Assembly: GCA_028286395.1 (NCBI GenBank)
Contig: JAQBRS010000003.1
Location: forward strand, 124,001 to 188,000
DNA from: Candidatus Saccharimonadota bacterium
Lineage (GTDB): Bacteria; Patescibacteriota; Saccharimonadia; Saccharimonadales; Saccharimonadaceae
Length of the DNA: 64,000 bases
Reading direction: 5' to 3'
Positions 15,712 to 26,809 of the stretch are shown here, piece by piece. A program made the position numbers and the translations under genes. The notes under the pieces were generated by a model. The model did no database searches and was not told the DNA's origin. It saw only the letters and a list, made by a program, of their open reading frames with translations. Numbering within the stretch: the stretch's first letter is position 1; each line of letters begins with the position of its first letter.

Positions 15712-18700
15712 ATGGATTTTGAGAAGCGATACCAGCAGCTCAACGCTGCACAAAAACAAGCGGTAGATCTTATCGAAGGACCAGTCATGGTAATTGCCGG
15801 ACCTGGAACGGGGAAGACCGAGCTTTTGAGTGTGCGTGTCGCAAATATTCTAAAAAAAACGGACACGTTACCCGAAAATATTCTGTGTTTGACCTTCACG
15901 GAAAGTGGTGCGGCAGCAATGCGTGAACGTCTGATTGGAATTGTCGGAAAAGATGCCTACAAAGTTGCGATTCATACTTTCCACGGATTTGGCACAGAAA
16001 CGATTAATCAAAACCGCGAATTCTTTTATCGTGGTGCGTTATTCCAGCCAGCTGATGATGTCAATCGCTACGAAATTCTGCGCGCGATTTTCGATAGTCT
16101 TGAGTACAAGAACCCACTCGCCAGCACGATGAACGGCGAATATACTCACCAAGCCGATGCAGCCCGAGTTATCTCAGAATTAAAACGAAGTGGTCTAACG
16201 AGCGACGAACTCCTCGCGATTCTTGACGAGAGTGAAGCCGCAATCGATTTTGCCGAGCGTTTGATTGTTCCGCACATTATCGGCACCGTCAGTAAAACGA
16301 CACACGAAAAACTTGGTACTGTCATGCCCGAACTACAAAAACGCGCCGACGAAGCAGCGACGTTATTCGAGGTTTTGCCACTCATTCGAGTTATTACGGA
16401 TGCACTGTCAATTACCCTCGAACAAGCTGCAAATGATCACCCGACGAAACCGGTCACTGCATGGAAAAAGAAGTGGTTTGTGAAAAATGAAAAAGGCGAC
16501 TACATTTTTAAATCCCGCGCGCAATTAGTGAAGCTTCGCGCCCTGGCATACATTTATTTCGAATATCTCAGCCACATGGAGCAAGAGGGTTTGTTCGATT
16601 ACGACGACATGATCTTGCAAGTCGTGCACGCCATGGAAGTCCACGACGACTTGCGATTTAACTTACAGGAAAAGTATCTGTACATTATGGTTGACGAATT
16701 CCAAGATACAAACTTAGCGCAAACACGTATTCTGCATAGTTTGACATCAAACCCGGTGAATGAAGGCAAGCCAAACTTAATGGTGGTTGGTGACGATGAC
16801 CAAGCCATTTATAGTTTCCAGGGTGCTGATATTAGTAATATCCTTGAATTCCAAGAATCATATCCAGCCGTGCAACGTGTCGTCCTGACTGATAACTACC
16901 GATCAGGTGATGACGTAATTTCTCAAGCTCGTTCCGTCATTATTCAGGGTAACGATCGCCTTGAAAGTATCTATGAAGACATCAACAAACAGCTAACGGG
17001 CAACAAGGGAATCTCAGGTGAAGTTGAGCTGTACAAGGCAGAGTCAATTGATCACGAGCGACACTGGATCGTCGATAGTATTGCGACAGAAATTAAAAGC
17101 GGTGTATCACCAAATGATATCGTCGTCTTGACTCGCCAGCATAAAGAAATTCAAAACTTATTACCGTATTTCTATCGCGCAGGCATTGCAGTTAACTACG
17201 AGCGTCAAGAAAATGTCCTCGATCAACCGCCGATTATTGTTATCGAACAACTCAGCCGAGTTATCGTTGCCCTTGGAAAAGGCCAACACGACGTTGCAAA
17301 TTCACTCCTGCCAGAACTACTGGCACATCCTGCATGGAAGATTAGCCCCATTGAGTTATGGCAACTCAGCACCGACGCTTATACCGCCCGAAAGTATTGG
17401 CTCGATATCATGGCGACAACGCCGCGCTTCCTCGATATCCATAGTTGGCTCATCGAACTAGCAGCACTATCTCAGTACACACCACTTGAACCAATGATCG
17501 ATCGTATGATTGGCAAAGTTGAAGATACGGTTGTTCCAGCAAAAAATAGTCCGTTCTACGAATACTTCTTCGGACAAGAACGACTGGACGAGAATCCTTC
17601 TGAATATTTAGACTTCCTCGCTGCACTCCGCACCATTCGTTCGAAACTACGCGAATACCATAATAAAGACACCCTGACTGTTGAATCGTATCTTAGCTTT
17701 GTTGAGTTACATCGTCGCATCGGTACGACGCTATCTGTCTCGCACCTCGCTGATACACAATCAATCGCTGTAAATCTTATGACCGCTCATAAATCGAAGG
17801 GGCTTGAATTCGAAACTGTCTACATCTTTAACAGCGTCGATAATATCTGGGGCGAAAAGGCGAGGGGCATGAGTCGCAACATTGGCTATCCTGAAAACCT
17901 TCCGCTTGCCAATGCGGGTGATTCTGCTGATGAGCGTTTGCGTCTTTTCTACGTTGCGATGACCCGCGCCAAAACAAAACTACGCATTAGTTTCAGTGCA
18001 TCAGACGACAAAGACAAACAAACACTCATCGCTAGCTTCCTCAGTGATGCCGACCTCGAACCCATCTCGATTGCGCCGTCAAATGAAGCAGAACGTGTGA
18101 CATCGGCTGAACTTGCCTGGTACGAACCACTCACCACGCCAACGGCCGACCTTATAGAGCTTTTAAAGCCTTCCCTCGAGAATTACAAGCTGAGTGCAAC
18201 ACACTTGAACAATTTCCTCGATGTCACGCATGGTGGGCCTCAGATGTTCTTACTCGGTAATCTTTTGCACTTCCCGTCGACTAAATCGCCAGCGGCATCG
18301 TACGGAACTGCGATTCATGCCACATTACAACAAGCTCATGTCCATGTCGTTGCGACAGGCGAGAAAAAGCCACTCGAAGATATTCTTCACGATTTCGAAA
18401 CAAACCTGACAAACGAGCGTTTGAATCCACTCGATTATGCCACCTATCACCAAAAGGGAAGCGAGCAGCTCCAAGTATTTCTGTCGCAAAAATACGATAC
18501 ATTTACCAACACGCAAAAGACGGAGCTCAACTTTTCCAGCCAGGAAGTCTACCTCGACGATGCACACTTAACAGGCATGATCGACGTTGCCGACATTGAT
18601 AAGGCGGAAAAGACCATGATTGTCACCGATTACAAGACAGGGAAATCAGTTGCCAACTGGAAAACAACCGCCGAATACGACAAGATTAAACTCCACAAAT

Positions 18701-18987
18701 ACCGCCAACAATTATTATTCTACAAACTGCTCGTTGAACGATCCCGCGATTATAGCAACTACACCGTTATCGAAGGCAGGCTCGAATTTATTGAGCCAAA
18801 CCGTTCGAATGAAATTAGCACCCTTGATATGCCGTTCGATAAGGAGGAGCTGGCGCGTTTTGCGGAGCTTATAGGTAAGGTCTGGAAGCATATTATCGCA
18901 CTCGATCTGCCCGATACGTCGAGCTACGAACCAACCTATCGCGGGCTCCTTGATTTCGAGCAAGACCTCCTCGACGAACGTATCTAA
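15712..18987 (+). CDS. UvrD/PcrA-type helicase fused to a PD-(D/E)xK nuclease
   Basis: 1091 residues. The N-terminal two thirds is superfamily 1A helicase: Walker A AGPGTGKTE (29-37), motif II VDEFQDTN, VVGDDDQAIYSFQGAD, DNYRSG, LMTAHKSKGLEFETVY, and motif VI LFYVAMTRAK. The last 250 residues form a RecB/Cas4-like nuclease domain (ATHLNNFLD, then ASYGTAIHATLQQAH, then LTGMIDVADID with MIVTDYKTGK supplying the D-x(n)-D-Y-K motif). The layout matches AddA/AdnB-type recombination enzymes more than plain UvrD, so it may resect double-strand breaks or act alone in repair. ATG 15712 has TATAAT 8 nt upstream. It is followed by a hairpin and the ncRNA promoter. Confidence 0.9.
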   Translation: MDFEKRYQQLNAAQKQAVDLIEGPVMVIAGPGTGKTELLSVRVANILKKTDTLPENILCLTFTESGAAAMRERLIGIVGKDAYKVAIHTFHGFGTETINQNREFFYRGALFQPADDVNRYEILRAIFDSLEYKNPLASTMNGEYTHQADAARVISELKRSGLTSDELLAILDESEAAIDFAERLIVPHIIGTVSKTTHEKLGTVMPELQKRADEAATLFEVLPLIRVITDALSITLEQAANDHPTKPVTAWKKKWFVKNEKGDYIFKSRAQLVKLRALAYIYFEYLSHMEQEGLFDYDDMILQVVHAMEVHDDLRFNLQEKYLYIMVDEFQDTNLAQTRILHSLTSNPVNEGKPNLMVVGDDDQAIYSFQGADISNILEFQESYPAVQRVVLTDNYRSGDDVISQARSVIIQGNDRLESIYEDINKQLTGNKGISGEVELYKAESIDHERHWIVDSIATEIKSGVSPNDIVVLTRQHKEIQNLLPYFYRAGIAVNYERQENVLDQPPIIVIEQLSRVIVALGKGQHDVANSLLPELLAHPAWKISPIELWQLSTDAYTARKYWLDIMATTPRFLDIHSWLIELAALSQYTPLEPMIDRMIGKVEDTVVPAKNSPFYEYFFGQERLDENPSEYLDFLAALRTIRSKLREYHNKDTLTVESYLSFVELHRRIGTTLSVSHLADTQSIAVNLMTAHKSKGLEFETVYIFNSVDNIWGEKARGMSRNIGYPENLPLANAGDSADERLRLFYVAMTRAKTKLRISFSASDDKDKQTLIASFLSDADLEPISIAPSNEAERVTSAELAWYEPLTTPTADLIELLKPSLENYKLSATHLNNFLDVTHGGPQMFLLGNLLHFPSTKSPAASYGTAIHATLQQAHVHVVATGEKKPLEDILHDFETNLTNERLNPLDYATYHQKGSEQLQVFLSQKYDTFTNTQKTELNFSSQEVYLDDAHLTGMIDVADIDKAEKTMIVTDYKTGKSVANWKTTAEYDKIKLHKYRQQLLFYKLLVERSRDYSNYTVIEGRLEFIEPNRSNEISTLDMPFDKEELARFAELIGKVWKHIIALDLPDTSSYEPTYRGLLDFEQDLLDERI

Positions 18988-18989
18988 TA

Positions 18990-19019
18990 ACCCCTTAGAG
19001 CTATTGACTATAAGGGGTG
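18990..19019 (+). terminator. Hairpin after the UvrD-like gene
   Basis: ACCCCTTA (18990-18997) pairs with TAAGGGGT (19011-19018); its loop contains the -35 box TTGACT (19004-19009) of the following ncRNA. No T-run, so termination strength is uncertain. Confidence 0.5.
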
Positions 19020-19033
19020 AAAAGTGCTATAAT
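19004..19033 (+). promoter_or_regulatory. Promoter of the structured ncRNA
   Basis: TTGACT (19004-19009), 18 nt, TATAAT (19028-19033). The predicted start is near 19040. No start codon with a usable frame follows. Confidence 0.75.
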
Positions 19034-19039
19034 AGGTAT

Positions 19040-19506
19040 TAGCACCGATTGAGGACGTGAGACATTGACACCAAATAATACAGATTGGCGTCCATATCTC
19101 ACGTCCCGTCAGTTGCACATTGACAGAGATAGTGAAATAGTTCCGGCAGCTGGCGCGCGTTGCCCTCCGGAACCGTGGTCCCGCCCCTCCCTTTCAGTCA
19201 GATGTCAGATGTCCTGACCCATCTGTTTCCTGATCGATCGAATACACCCCTCAACCGACCTTGCAGAATACTGTGGGGGCGGCTTCCGAAGCGGTGCGGT
19301 AGGGGCGGGACCGCACAAAGCGTCCATCCATCCAAAAAGCTCGTGCGAAAGCGGCACTCAACACGTCGCTGACGAACGCTGGGCAGAAGCCCAAGAGCTG
19401 ACACCGGCAAGAACTGACTTAGATCAGGAGCGGATGGGGCAAGAAATCACTATCTCTGTCCGCTCAACCTATCCATAACTCGTTTATGAGTAGATTGAGC
19501 GTTTTT
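19040..19506 (+). ncRNA. Large structured non-coding RNA candidate, family unknown
   Basis: About 465 nt between the promoter and an intrinsic terminator, without a credible ORF. A 10-bp 5' hairpin (GGACGTGAGA 19053-19062 with TCTCACGTCC 19097-19106) is followed by a domain closed by a perfect 14-bp helix (19122-19135 with 19447-19460). Inside: GTTCCGG/CCGGAAC (19140-19146/19167-19173); a 12-bp long-range helix GGTCCCGCCCCT/AGGGGCGGGACC (19177-19188/19301-19312); AGCTC/GAGCT (19338-19342/19395-19399) enclosing small hairpins including CGTC-GCT-GACG and GGGC-AGAA-GCCC; and CCATCC/GGATGG (19324-19329/19432-19437). It does not show the conserved cores of RNase P RNA, tmRNA or SRP RNA. Nested long helices and two independent domains argue for a real RNA. 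Confidence 0.7.
19461..19506 (+). terminator. Intrinsic terminator of the ncRNA
   Basis: CGCTCAA (19461-19467) pairs with TTGAGCG (19495-19501), with an inner CATAA/TTATG stem, followed by five T. Confidence 0.85.
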
Positions 19507-19541
19507 GATTTAAAGACACGCATGAGATAATAAGCACCGTA

Positions 19542-20489
19542 ATGAAAAACTTCTGGCAAGACCTCCCAAAACCATTCTTCGTCTTGGCTCCTATGGAAGC
19601 CGTCACTGACGTTGTCTTTCGCCATGTCGTCGATGCGGCCGGTGGACCGGATGTCTACTTTACCGAATTCGCGAACGCGGCTAGTTATTTTAGCGAAAAA
19701 GGCCGTGCGAGTACTCGTGGTCGACTTGCATTTACTGACGACGAGCAGCCAATGGTCGCTCAAATTTGGGGAACGAATCCTGAATATTTTGAATTTATGG
19801 CAAACGGCCTTGCTGAACAAGGATTTGCGGGTATAGACATTAATATGGGCTGTCCTGCTAAAGATGTCGTCAAGATAGGGGCGGGAAGTGGCCTTATTCG
19901 CGATCCAGAGCGCGCTGCAGAGCTGATTGCTGCCGCAAAGAAATCTGGTCTACCTGTCAGCGTAAAAACTCGTCTGGGTGATCTAAAGACGGAGGAGTGG
20001 ACCGCGTGGCTCACTCATATCTTGAAGCAAGACGTCGTGAACCTCACGATTCATTTACGTACTCGAAAAGAGATGAGCAAAGTCCCTGCGCATTTCGAAC
20101 TGATTCATGAAATTAAAAAACTACGTGACCAGATTGCGCCACAAACGCTATTGACCATCAACGGTGATATCCGTGATCGCGAGCACGGTCTTGAACTCGT
20201 CAAAGAATACGGCGTTGATGGCGTCATGATTGGTCGTGGCGTCTTCAGTGATCCATTTGCTTTTGCGAAAGAAAAGAAGGAACGGACACGCGAAGAATTA
20301 ATCGACCTTCTGAATATGCAGCTTGATTTATTTGATAAGTACTCAGCAGAATTAGAACCACGAAAATTCGATCCTTTAAAACGATTCTTTAAGATTTACG
20401 TACGAAACTTCGAAGGAGCATCTGAGCTTCGTGATAAAATGATGCATACAAAAAGCACCGATGAGGTGCGTGAATTACTAGGAAAATAA
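19542..20489 (+). CDS. dus: tRNA-dihydrouridine synthase
   Basis: 315 residues, FMN-dependent Dus family, reducing uridine to dihydrouridine in the tRNA D-loop. TIM-barrel signatures: [15 protein letters not shown] at the N-terminus, [14 protein letters not shown] (about 100-113) with the catalytic Cys, [18 protein letters not shown] and [14 protein letters not shown] for FMN phosphate binding. A helical C-terminal domain follows. The catalytic Cys sits in the usual xxGCPxK context. Which uridine is modified cannot be read. It stands alone between the ncRNA terminator and a strong hairpin. Confidence 0.92.
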   Translation: MKNFWQDLPKPFFVLAPMEAVTDVVFRHVVDAAGGPDVYFTEFANAASYFSEKGRASTRGRLAFTDDEQPMVAQIWGTNPEYFEFMANGLAEQGFAGIDINMGCPAKDVVKIGAGSGLIRDPERAAELIAAAKKSGLPVSVKTRLGDLKTEEWTAWLTHILKQDVVNLTIHLRTRKEMSKVPAHFELIHEIKKLRDQIAPQTLLTINGDIRDREHGLELVKEYGVDGVMIGRGVFSDPFAFAKEKKERTREELIDLLNMQLDLFDKYSAELEPRKFDPLKRFFKIYVRNFEGASELRDKMMHTKSTDEVRELLGK

Positions 20490-20513
20490 GCAAAGACCCG
20501 TTAGAGACAACCC

Positions 20514-20559
20514 GACGAGCGGGGCAACACAGACACTAGGCCTTGTTGCCCCGCTCGTC
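20514..20559. terminator. 16-bp hairpin terminator overlapping the acyltransferase stop
   Basis: GACGAGCGGGGCAACA pairs perfectly with TGTTGCCCCGCTCGTC. On the plus strand TTTGTTGTTGT follows, so it can end the dus transcript. On the minus strand the 5' arm is coding sequence of the acyltransferase and its TAG stop (20536-20538) lies in the loop. Confidence 0.8.
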
Positions 20560-21204
20560 TTTGTTGTTGTAAGTAGTGTCGGCGAGTGTCGCGAGGCGCT
20601 CCATCATGACTTCCGTCACGAGGCGCATCGCGACCTTATCTGACAGCACTACAGTCGACGTCTTCAAGATGGAGCTCAACTCAGCCTGGGGATCGAACAA
20701 CCCGAGGTGAATCGATCGCTTCGAGTGCAGCCCATTCTTGCGCATTCCTCGAATTCCCGCCAACGCGATTTTCACGTTAGCCTGGAGCGCGATCTTCACC
20801 GCACCGTCTTTGGCTCTGTGTAGCTCGACGTCATCGAACCGTGTCGCTTCAGGAAAGATCAGAACGGGATACCCGTTCTCAAGTTCCGCCGTCGCAGGCG
20901 CGATAGCTTCACCACCACGACCACCCCCTCGAATCACCGGAATTCCTCCAGCGTTTCGAAAGATCCAGCCGAAGACTGGAATGCGAAAAAGTGAATCTTT
21001 CGCCATGATGTGGAACTCGTGTTCCTGCAGGAATGCAGGAACAATGACCGTTTCCCTATAGGTCTTGTGCGGACCGACAACGAGCACGTACGGCTCATTC
21101 GGAAGCAGCTCACGCCCTATAACTTCCGTTGGGAAGAGAAGGCGAGCACCTGCGCCCAGCGTCGGCCCACGAAGGAACCCGTTAAGGCTCTTCTTGAACT
21201 TCAT
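20536..21204 (-). CDS. PlsC-like acyltransferase with HX4E variant (GC-rich cassette)
   Basis: About 222 residues, lysophospholipid acyltransferase (LPLAT) superfamily: motif I reads GPHKTYRE, i.e. His46-x4-Glu51 where most enzymes have HX4D; motif II-like IPVFGWIFRNAGGIPV; motif III FPEATR (117-122) instead of EGTR. It probably acylates a glycerolipid precursor at the membrane, but the variant acidic residue makes activity uncertain. I start at ATG 21204, 6 nt after AGGGGG; TTG 21210 is an alternative. Third positions are GC-rich relative to the acyltransferase at 21300. Upstream it has its own promoter and a TGTCAC/GTGACA leader hairpin. Confidence 0.78.
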   Translation of the reverse strand: MKFKKSLNGFLRGPTLGAGARLLFPTEVIGRELLPNEPYVLVVGPHKTYRETVIVPAFLQEHEFHIMAKDSLFRIPVFGWIFRNAGGIPVIRGGGRGGEAIAPATAELENGYPVLIFPEATRFDDVELHRAKDGAVKIALQANVKIALAGIRGMRKNGLHSKRSIHLGLFDPQAELSSILKTSTVVLSDKVAMRLVTEVMMERLATLADTTYNNKDERGNKA

Positions 21205-21238
21205 TTCCAACCCCCTAAGGGTCTTTGCTTGTTAAGGA

Positions 21239-21290
21239 TGTCACGGATGTGACACTCAACGATAGTACGACTTTTAAGAGGTGCGTGCAA
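21239..21290 (-). promoter_or_regulatory. Acyltransferase promoter and leader hairpin
   Basis: Minus strand: TTGCAC (21285-21290), 17 nt, TACTAT (21262-21267), then hairpin TGTCAC-ATCC-GTGACA (21239-21254) at the start of the leader. Confidence 0.6.
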
Positions 21291-21299
21291 ACATAAGGG

Positions 21300-22073
21300 C
21301 TACTGATCTGCGTAAGGATTGATCAGGATCCCCGAGCGTTCTTGGTGCGACATGTCGGCAACTGCCTGTTCAGCAATATCAGAGACAATCGCAATACGTT
21401 CGGTCTGCTTCATCACTCTTGGGGTCACCGCGTCAACAATCCCGTCAGGAAGTAACTGATAGTGTTTAAACTCCATACCGTAGTCCTGCGGGTCTAGTGG
21501 CGTCCCAAATTTTAACTCAGGAATTGTCAGTAACCCATGCCGCGGATAGATGATGCTGGTTGGAACAAGCGGAACGCCGTACTTAATAGCAAACGCAGCG
21601 GCGCCAACTTGAAATTTATTCAAACGACCATCCTTTGAACGCGTCCCTTCAGCATGAAGCAGGATCGATTCACCAATACTAAATCGGTATTTAATTGCTT
21701 TTCCAAGTATTGCTGCACCTCGAAAATTATCTGAACGATAAACAGGAATTTGCTGTGTGCTATCAACAAAATGCTTTACTTGTTTTCCTAAAAAGCCTTT
21801 ATTGTTAATACCACCACCCTCGAAGTATTCACTTTTTGCACCAAGTCGCAATGGCCGTTTCGTGTAGCGCGCATATGCTGCGGCAATAATGAGTGAGTCA
21901 TCAAAACGAAGGTGATTTGCCACAAACATCGCAGGACCTTCAGGAATATTTTCTCGACCCGACGTATGAATCTTTGGATATTTTAGTTTAAGATACGCAT
22001 TCACGAAGGGAACTGTTTTCATGTACCTGTCTGTTTCAGCAAGTTCCTCGTCAACGGGATTTCTTCGTTCCAT
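21300..22073 (-). CDS. 1-acyl-glycerol-3-phosphate acyltransferase-like (PlsC)
   Basis: 257 residues, LPLAT superfamily with canonical motifs: NHLRFDD (His54-x4-Asp59), a IPVYRSDNFRG block, EGTR (142-145) and VPLVPTSI. The predicted reaction is acyl transfer to lysophosphatidic acid to give phosphatidic acid at the inner membrane face. CPR genomes usually lack full fatty acid synthesis, so acyl groups may be scavenged; that is inference. It lies downstream of atpC on the same strand but about 90 nt away, and two acyltransferases follow each other here on the minus strand. Confidence 0.85.
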   Translation of the reverse strand: MERRNPVDEELAETDRYMKTVPFVNAYLKLKYPKIHTSGRENIPEGPAMFVANHLRFDDSLIIAAAYARYTKRPLRLGAKSEYFEGGGINNKGFLGKQVKHFVDSTQQIPVYRSDNFRGAAILGKAIKYRFSIGESILLHAEGTRSKDGRLNKFQVGAAAFAIKYGVPLVPTSIIYPRHGLLTIPELKFGTPLDPQDYGMEFKHYQLLPDGIVDAVTPRVMKQTERIAIVSDIAEQAVADMSHQERSGILINPYADQ

Positions 22074-22164
22074 ATCTCTCTAGGATAATCCTTTTAATAG
22101 AGGTGAGCAAGCATAGGCATTACTGCCCTCCTTGAAGAATATGATCCGTCTTGCGATCTAAAGA

Positions 22165-22587
22165 TTAGCTACGTTTGTGACGACGAAGACCGGCAACTTG
22201 TAATCGAACCGTATGGCGATCAATAAGTTCTTTGGCGTGATCAATATCAACTTGGTTCTTTGCTTCAGTTTTTAGCTTGAGTGCACGGTCGAGCGCCGCT
22301 TGAGATTCAGCCTCAATAATATCATCACCATGATCTGCTTCATCAACAAGAACGCGAACGGCAGTCTGATTCACTTCAATGACACCACCGCTGATCGCAA
22401 AGAACTCGCGGGCATCATCAGGATCACCTTTTTTGTAGCGAACGGCAAGTGCACCAGGAATGGCCACCGAAACAAGTGGTTCATGTCCTGGGAACACACT
22501 AATAGGACCAGCTGCAGTTGGCGCGCTGATTTCGTAGATCTCTTGATCGATCGCGATGCCAGTTAGGGTAATCAGTTGCAAATGCAT
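22165..22587 (-). CDS. atpC: F-type ATP synthase epsilon subunit
   Basis: 140 residues. The N-terminal beta-barrel domain has SVFPGHEPLVS (the conserved GxFGILxGHxP block), and a C-terminal helical hairpin begins after IEVNQTAVRVLVD. It forms the central stalk with gamma and can inhibit hydrolysis. Last gene of the atp operon, start 3 nt after the atpD stop. Confidence 0.93.
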   Translation of the reverse strand: MHLQLITLTGIAIDQEIYEISAPTAAGPISVFPGHEPLVSVAIPGALAVRYKKGDPDDAREFFAISGGVIEVNQTAVRVLVDEADHGDDIIEAESQAALDRALKLKTEAKNQVDIDHAKELIDRHTVRLQVAGLRRHKRS

Positions 22588-22590
22588 TGA

Positions 22591-24850
<2,260 letters not shown>

Positions 24851-24853
24851 GTA

Positions 24854-26395
24854 TTAGCCTGCAAAGCCTTTCGCAGCTGAACGAGCGGCAGTTTCGATGA
24901 TCTTGTTCATCGCATCATCAGGTTTGTCGCCCTTATCGAGGGTCTGCATGTCTTTTTTGTGTTCTGCCCATAGCTTCGTAAGAAGTGCAGATTGTGCATC
25001 CTTAATTTTAGCGGCAGTGACAGTGTCGAAGAAACCGTTGGTTACTGCAGCGATACTGACAACTTGTTCCCAAATCGCAGCTGGCTTGTATTGGTGTTGT
25101 TTCAATAGTTCAGTCAACCGTTGTCCACGATCAATTTGCTTCTTAGTCGCTTCATCCAGATCAGAACCGAACTGCGCAAAGCTGGCAAGTTCGCGGAACT
25201 GAGAAAGGCCAAGCTTCAAGTGACTCGAAACTGATTTCACAGCGGCAGTTTGAGCCGCACCACCAACACGAGACACAGACAGACCAGCAGAAATCGCTGG
25301 ACGAATACCTTGGTAGAACAAGTCCGTTTCAAGGAAGATCTGACCATCAGTGATAGAAATCACGTTAGTCGGAATGTAGGCGCTGATGTCACCGGCTTGG
25401 GTCTCAATAATTGGAAGGGCAGTCAAAGATCCGCCACCAAGTTCGTCAGACAACTTCGCAGATCGCTCAAGCAGACGAGAGTGAAGATAGAAGACGTCAC
25501 CTGGATACGCTTCGCGTCCTGGTGGACGACGGAGGAGCAGTGACATTTGACGATAGGCAACCGCATGTTTTGTAAGGTCATCGTAGATCATCAATGCATG
25601 CTGAGAATTGTCACGGAAGTACTCACCCATAGCAGTTGCTGCATATGGTGCGAGGTAGAGCAGCGACGCAGGGTCGGACGGGCTGGTCGCAACAATAATC
25701 GTCTGATCCATCACGCCTTCTTGCTTCAAACGTTCAACTAATCGGGCAATTTTCGAGAACTTCTGACCAATCGCAACGTAGACGTTAACGACGCCAGTAT
25801 TTTGTTTTGCTTGGTTAATCATCGTGTCGATCGCGATTGCCGTTTTACCAGTTTGGCGGTCGCCAATAATGAGCTCACGCTGACCACGACCGATAGGGAA
25901 CATCGCATCGATGGCCATAATACCCGTCATCAAAGGCTCGAAGACTGACTTACGACCCATGACGCCAATTGCTTCACGTTCGACGAGGCCAGTTTGCTTC
26001 GCCTTAATTGCGGGACCACCGTCAAGTGCGTGACCGAGCGGGTTCACGACACGACCAAGCAGTTCAGGACCGACAGGAACTTCAAGTACGGTACCTTTAA
26101 GACGAACAGTCTGTCCAGCCTTAACCGCTGCGTCATCACCAAGCAATACGGCACCGATTTCGTCCTCAAGAAGGTTCAATGCAAAAGCTTCAACAATACC
26201 GTTAGGAGTTTCAATGTTCAAGACTTCACTGTAGCCAGCACTGCGAAGGCCATGAATCCAGGCCACGCCATCACCAATACGAGTAATGACACCAACTTCA
26301 TCGAGTTGCTTTTTAGTATCTAGGTTTTCGATCGCGTTGCGCAGATCATTTGATAGACTGTTTATGTCTAAATTCGTGGGTGATTGTTCGCTCAT
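24854..26395 (-). CDS. atpA: F-type ATP synthase alpha subunit
   Basis: 513 residues. N-terminal beta barrel ([17 protein letters not shown]), non-catalytic nucleotide site with P-loop [33 protein letters not shown], and a C-terminal helical domain. Standard family length. It alternates with beta in F1. An AAAGGAA-type ribosome site precedes ATG 26395. Confidence 0.95.
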   Translation of the reverse strand: MSEQSPTNLDINSLSNDLRNAIENLDTKKQLDEVGVITRIGDGVAWIHGLRSAGYSEVLNIETPNGIVEAFALNLLEDEIGAVLLGDDAAVKAGQTVRLKGTVLEVPVGPELLGRVVNPLGHALDGGPAIKAKQTGLVEREAIGVMGRKSVFEPLMTGIMAIDAMFPIGRGQRELIIGDRQTGKTAIAIDTMINQAKQNTGVVNVYVAIGQKFSKIARLVERLKQEGVMDQTIIVATSPSDPASLLYLAPYAATAMGEYFRDNSQHALMIYDDLTKHAVAYRQMSLLLRRPPGREAYPGDVFYLHSRLLERSAKLSDELGGGSLTALPIIETQAGDISAYIPTNVISITDGQIFLETDLFYQGIRPAISAGLSVSRVGGAAQTAAVKSVSSHLKLGLSQFRELASFAQFGSDLDEATKKQIDRGQRLTELLKQHQYKPAAIWEQVVSIAAVTNGFFDTVTAAKIKDAQSALLTKLWAEHKKDMQTLDKGDKPDDAMNKIIETAARSAAKGFAG

Positions 26396-26407
26396 AATAT
26401 AATTCCT

Positions 26408-26809
26408 TTAAACTTTCTTGAATCTGGTCTTTAATACGGTCAGTTGGCGGACAATTGTCTGATCAAGCTCACGGCCGGGAACACTGATTTTGACGCCGCC
26501 AAGCACGGCCGGTTCAACCATGCTTGAAAGTGACACCTGGGTTGCTTTGGTCGCTTTCTTTACGAACGCCTCAAGCGCCTTTTTCGTTTCAGCACTTAAA
26601 TCAAAAGCTGAAACAATGTTTGTTCGGACGTAGCCCTTCTCGGCAAGGTAGTACTCGATGTCACGGACGATCAGGTCGAGTTCATCGGTGCGCTGCGTAT
26701 CAATAAGAAACGCAGCCAACTCGCTCAGCAATGCTTTTTTCGAAGGTTTTCCTTCAATCAAGCTTGTCGCGACATACTCAGCAATACTTCGGCGTGAAAG
26801 GCGAGTCAT
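26408..26809 (-). CDS. atpH: F-type ATP synthase delta subunit
   Basis: 133 residues, shorter than the usual 175-180. The C-terminal signature (VEPAVLGGVKISVPGRELDQTIVRQL) is clear, corresponding to the conserved GGxxIxxxDxxxDxSxxxxL block with Pro-Gly in place of Gly-Asp. The N-terminal helical bundle that binds alpha is reduced. It connects the peripheral stalk to F1. Its start is directly adjacent to the b-subunit stop. Confidence 0.85.
   Translation of the reverse strand: MTRLSRRSIAEYVATSLIEGKPSKKALLSELAAFLIDTQRTDELDLIVRDIEYYLAEKGYVRTNIVSAFDLSAETKKALEAFVKKATKATQVSLSSMVEPAVLGGVKISVPGRELDQTIVRQLTVLKTRFKKV

Noticed and set aside
19160-19410. Short ORFs on both strands inside the ncRNA region
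   Set aside because: They lie in the GC-rich helices, have no ribosome site or -10 box at proper distance, and their translations are Arg/Pro/Cys-rich as expected from structured RNA.
19122-19460. Miniature inverted-repeat transposon with 14-bp terminal repeats
   Set aside because: No target-site duplication is seen, and the repeat ends fit between its own promoter, a separate 5' hairpin and a terminator; inner long-range helices also favour an RNA. It cannot be fully excluded without homologues.
19040-19506. RNase P RNA or tmRNA
   Set aside because: The conserved GAGGAAAGTCC and ACAGAA cores of RNase P and the GGTTCGA tRNA-like end of tmRNA are not present on either strand.
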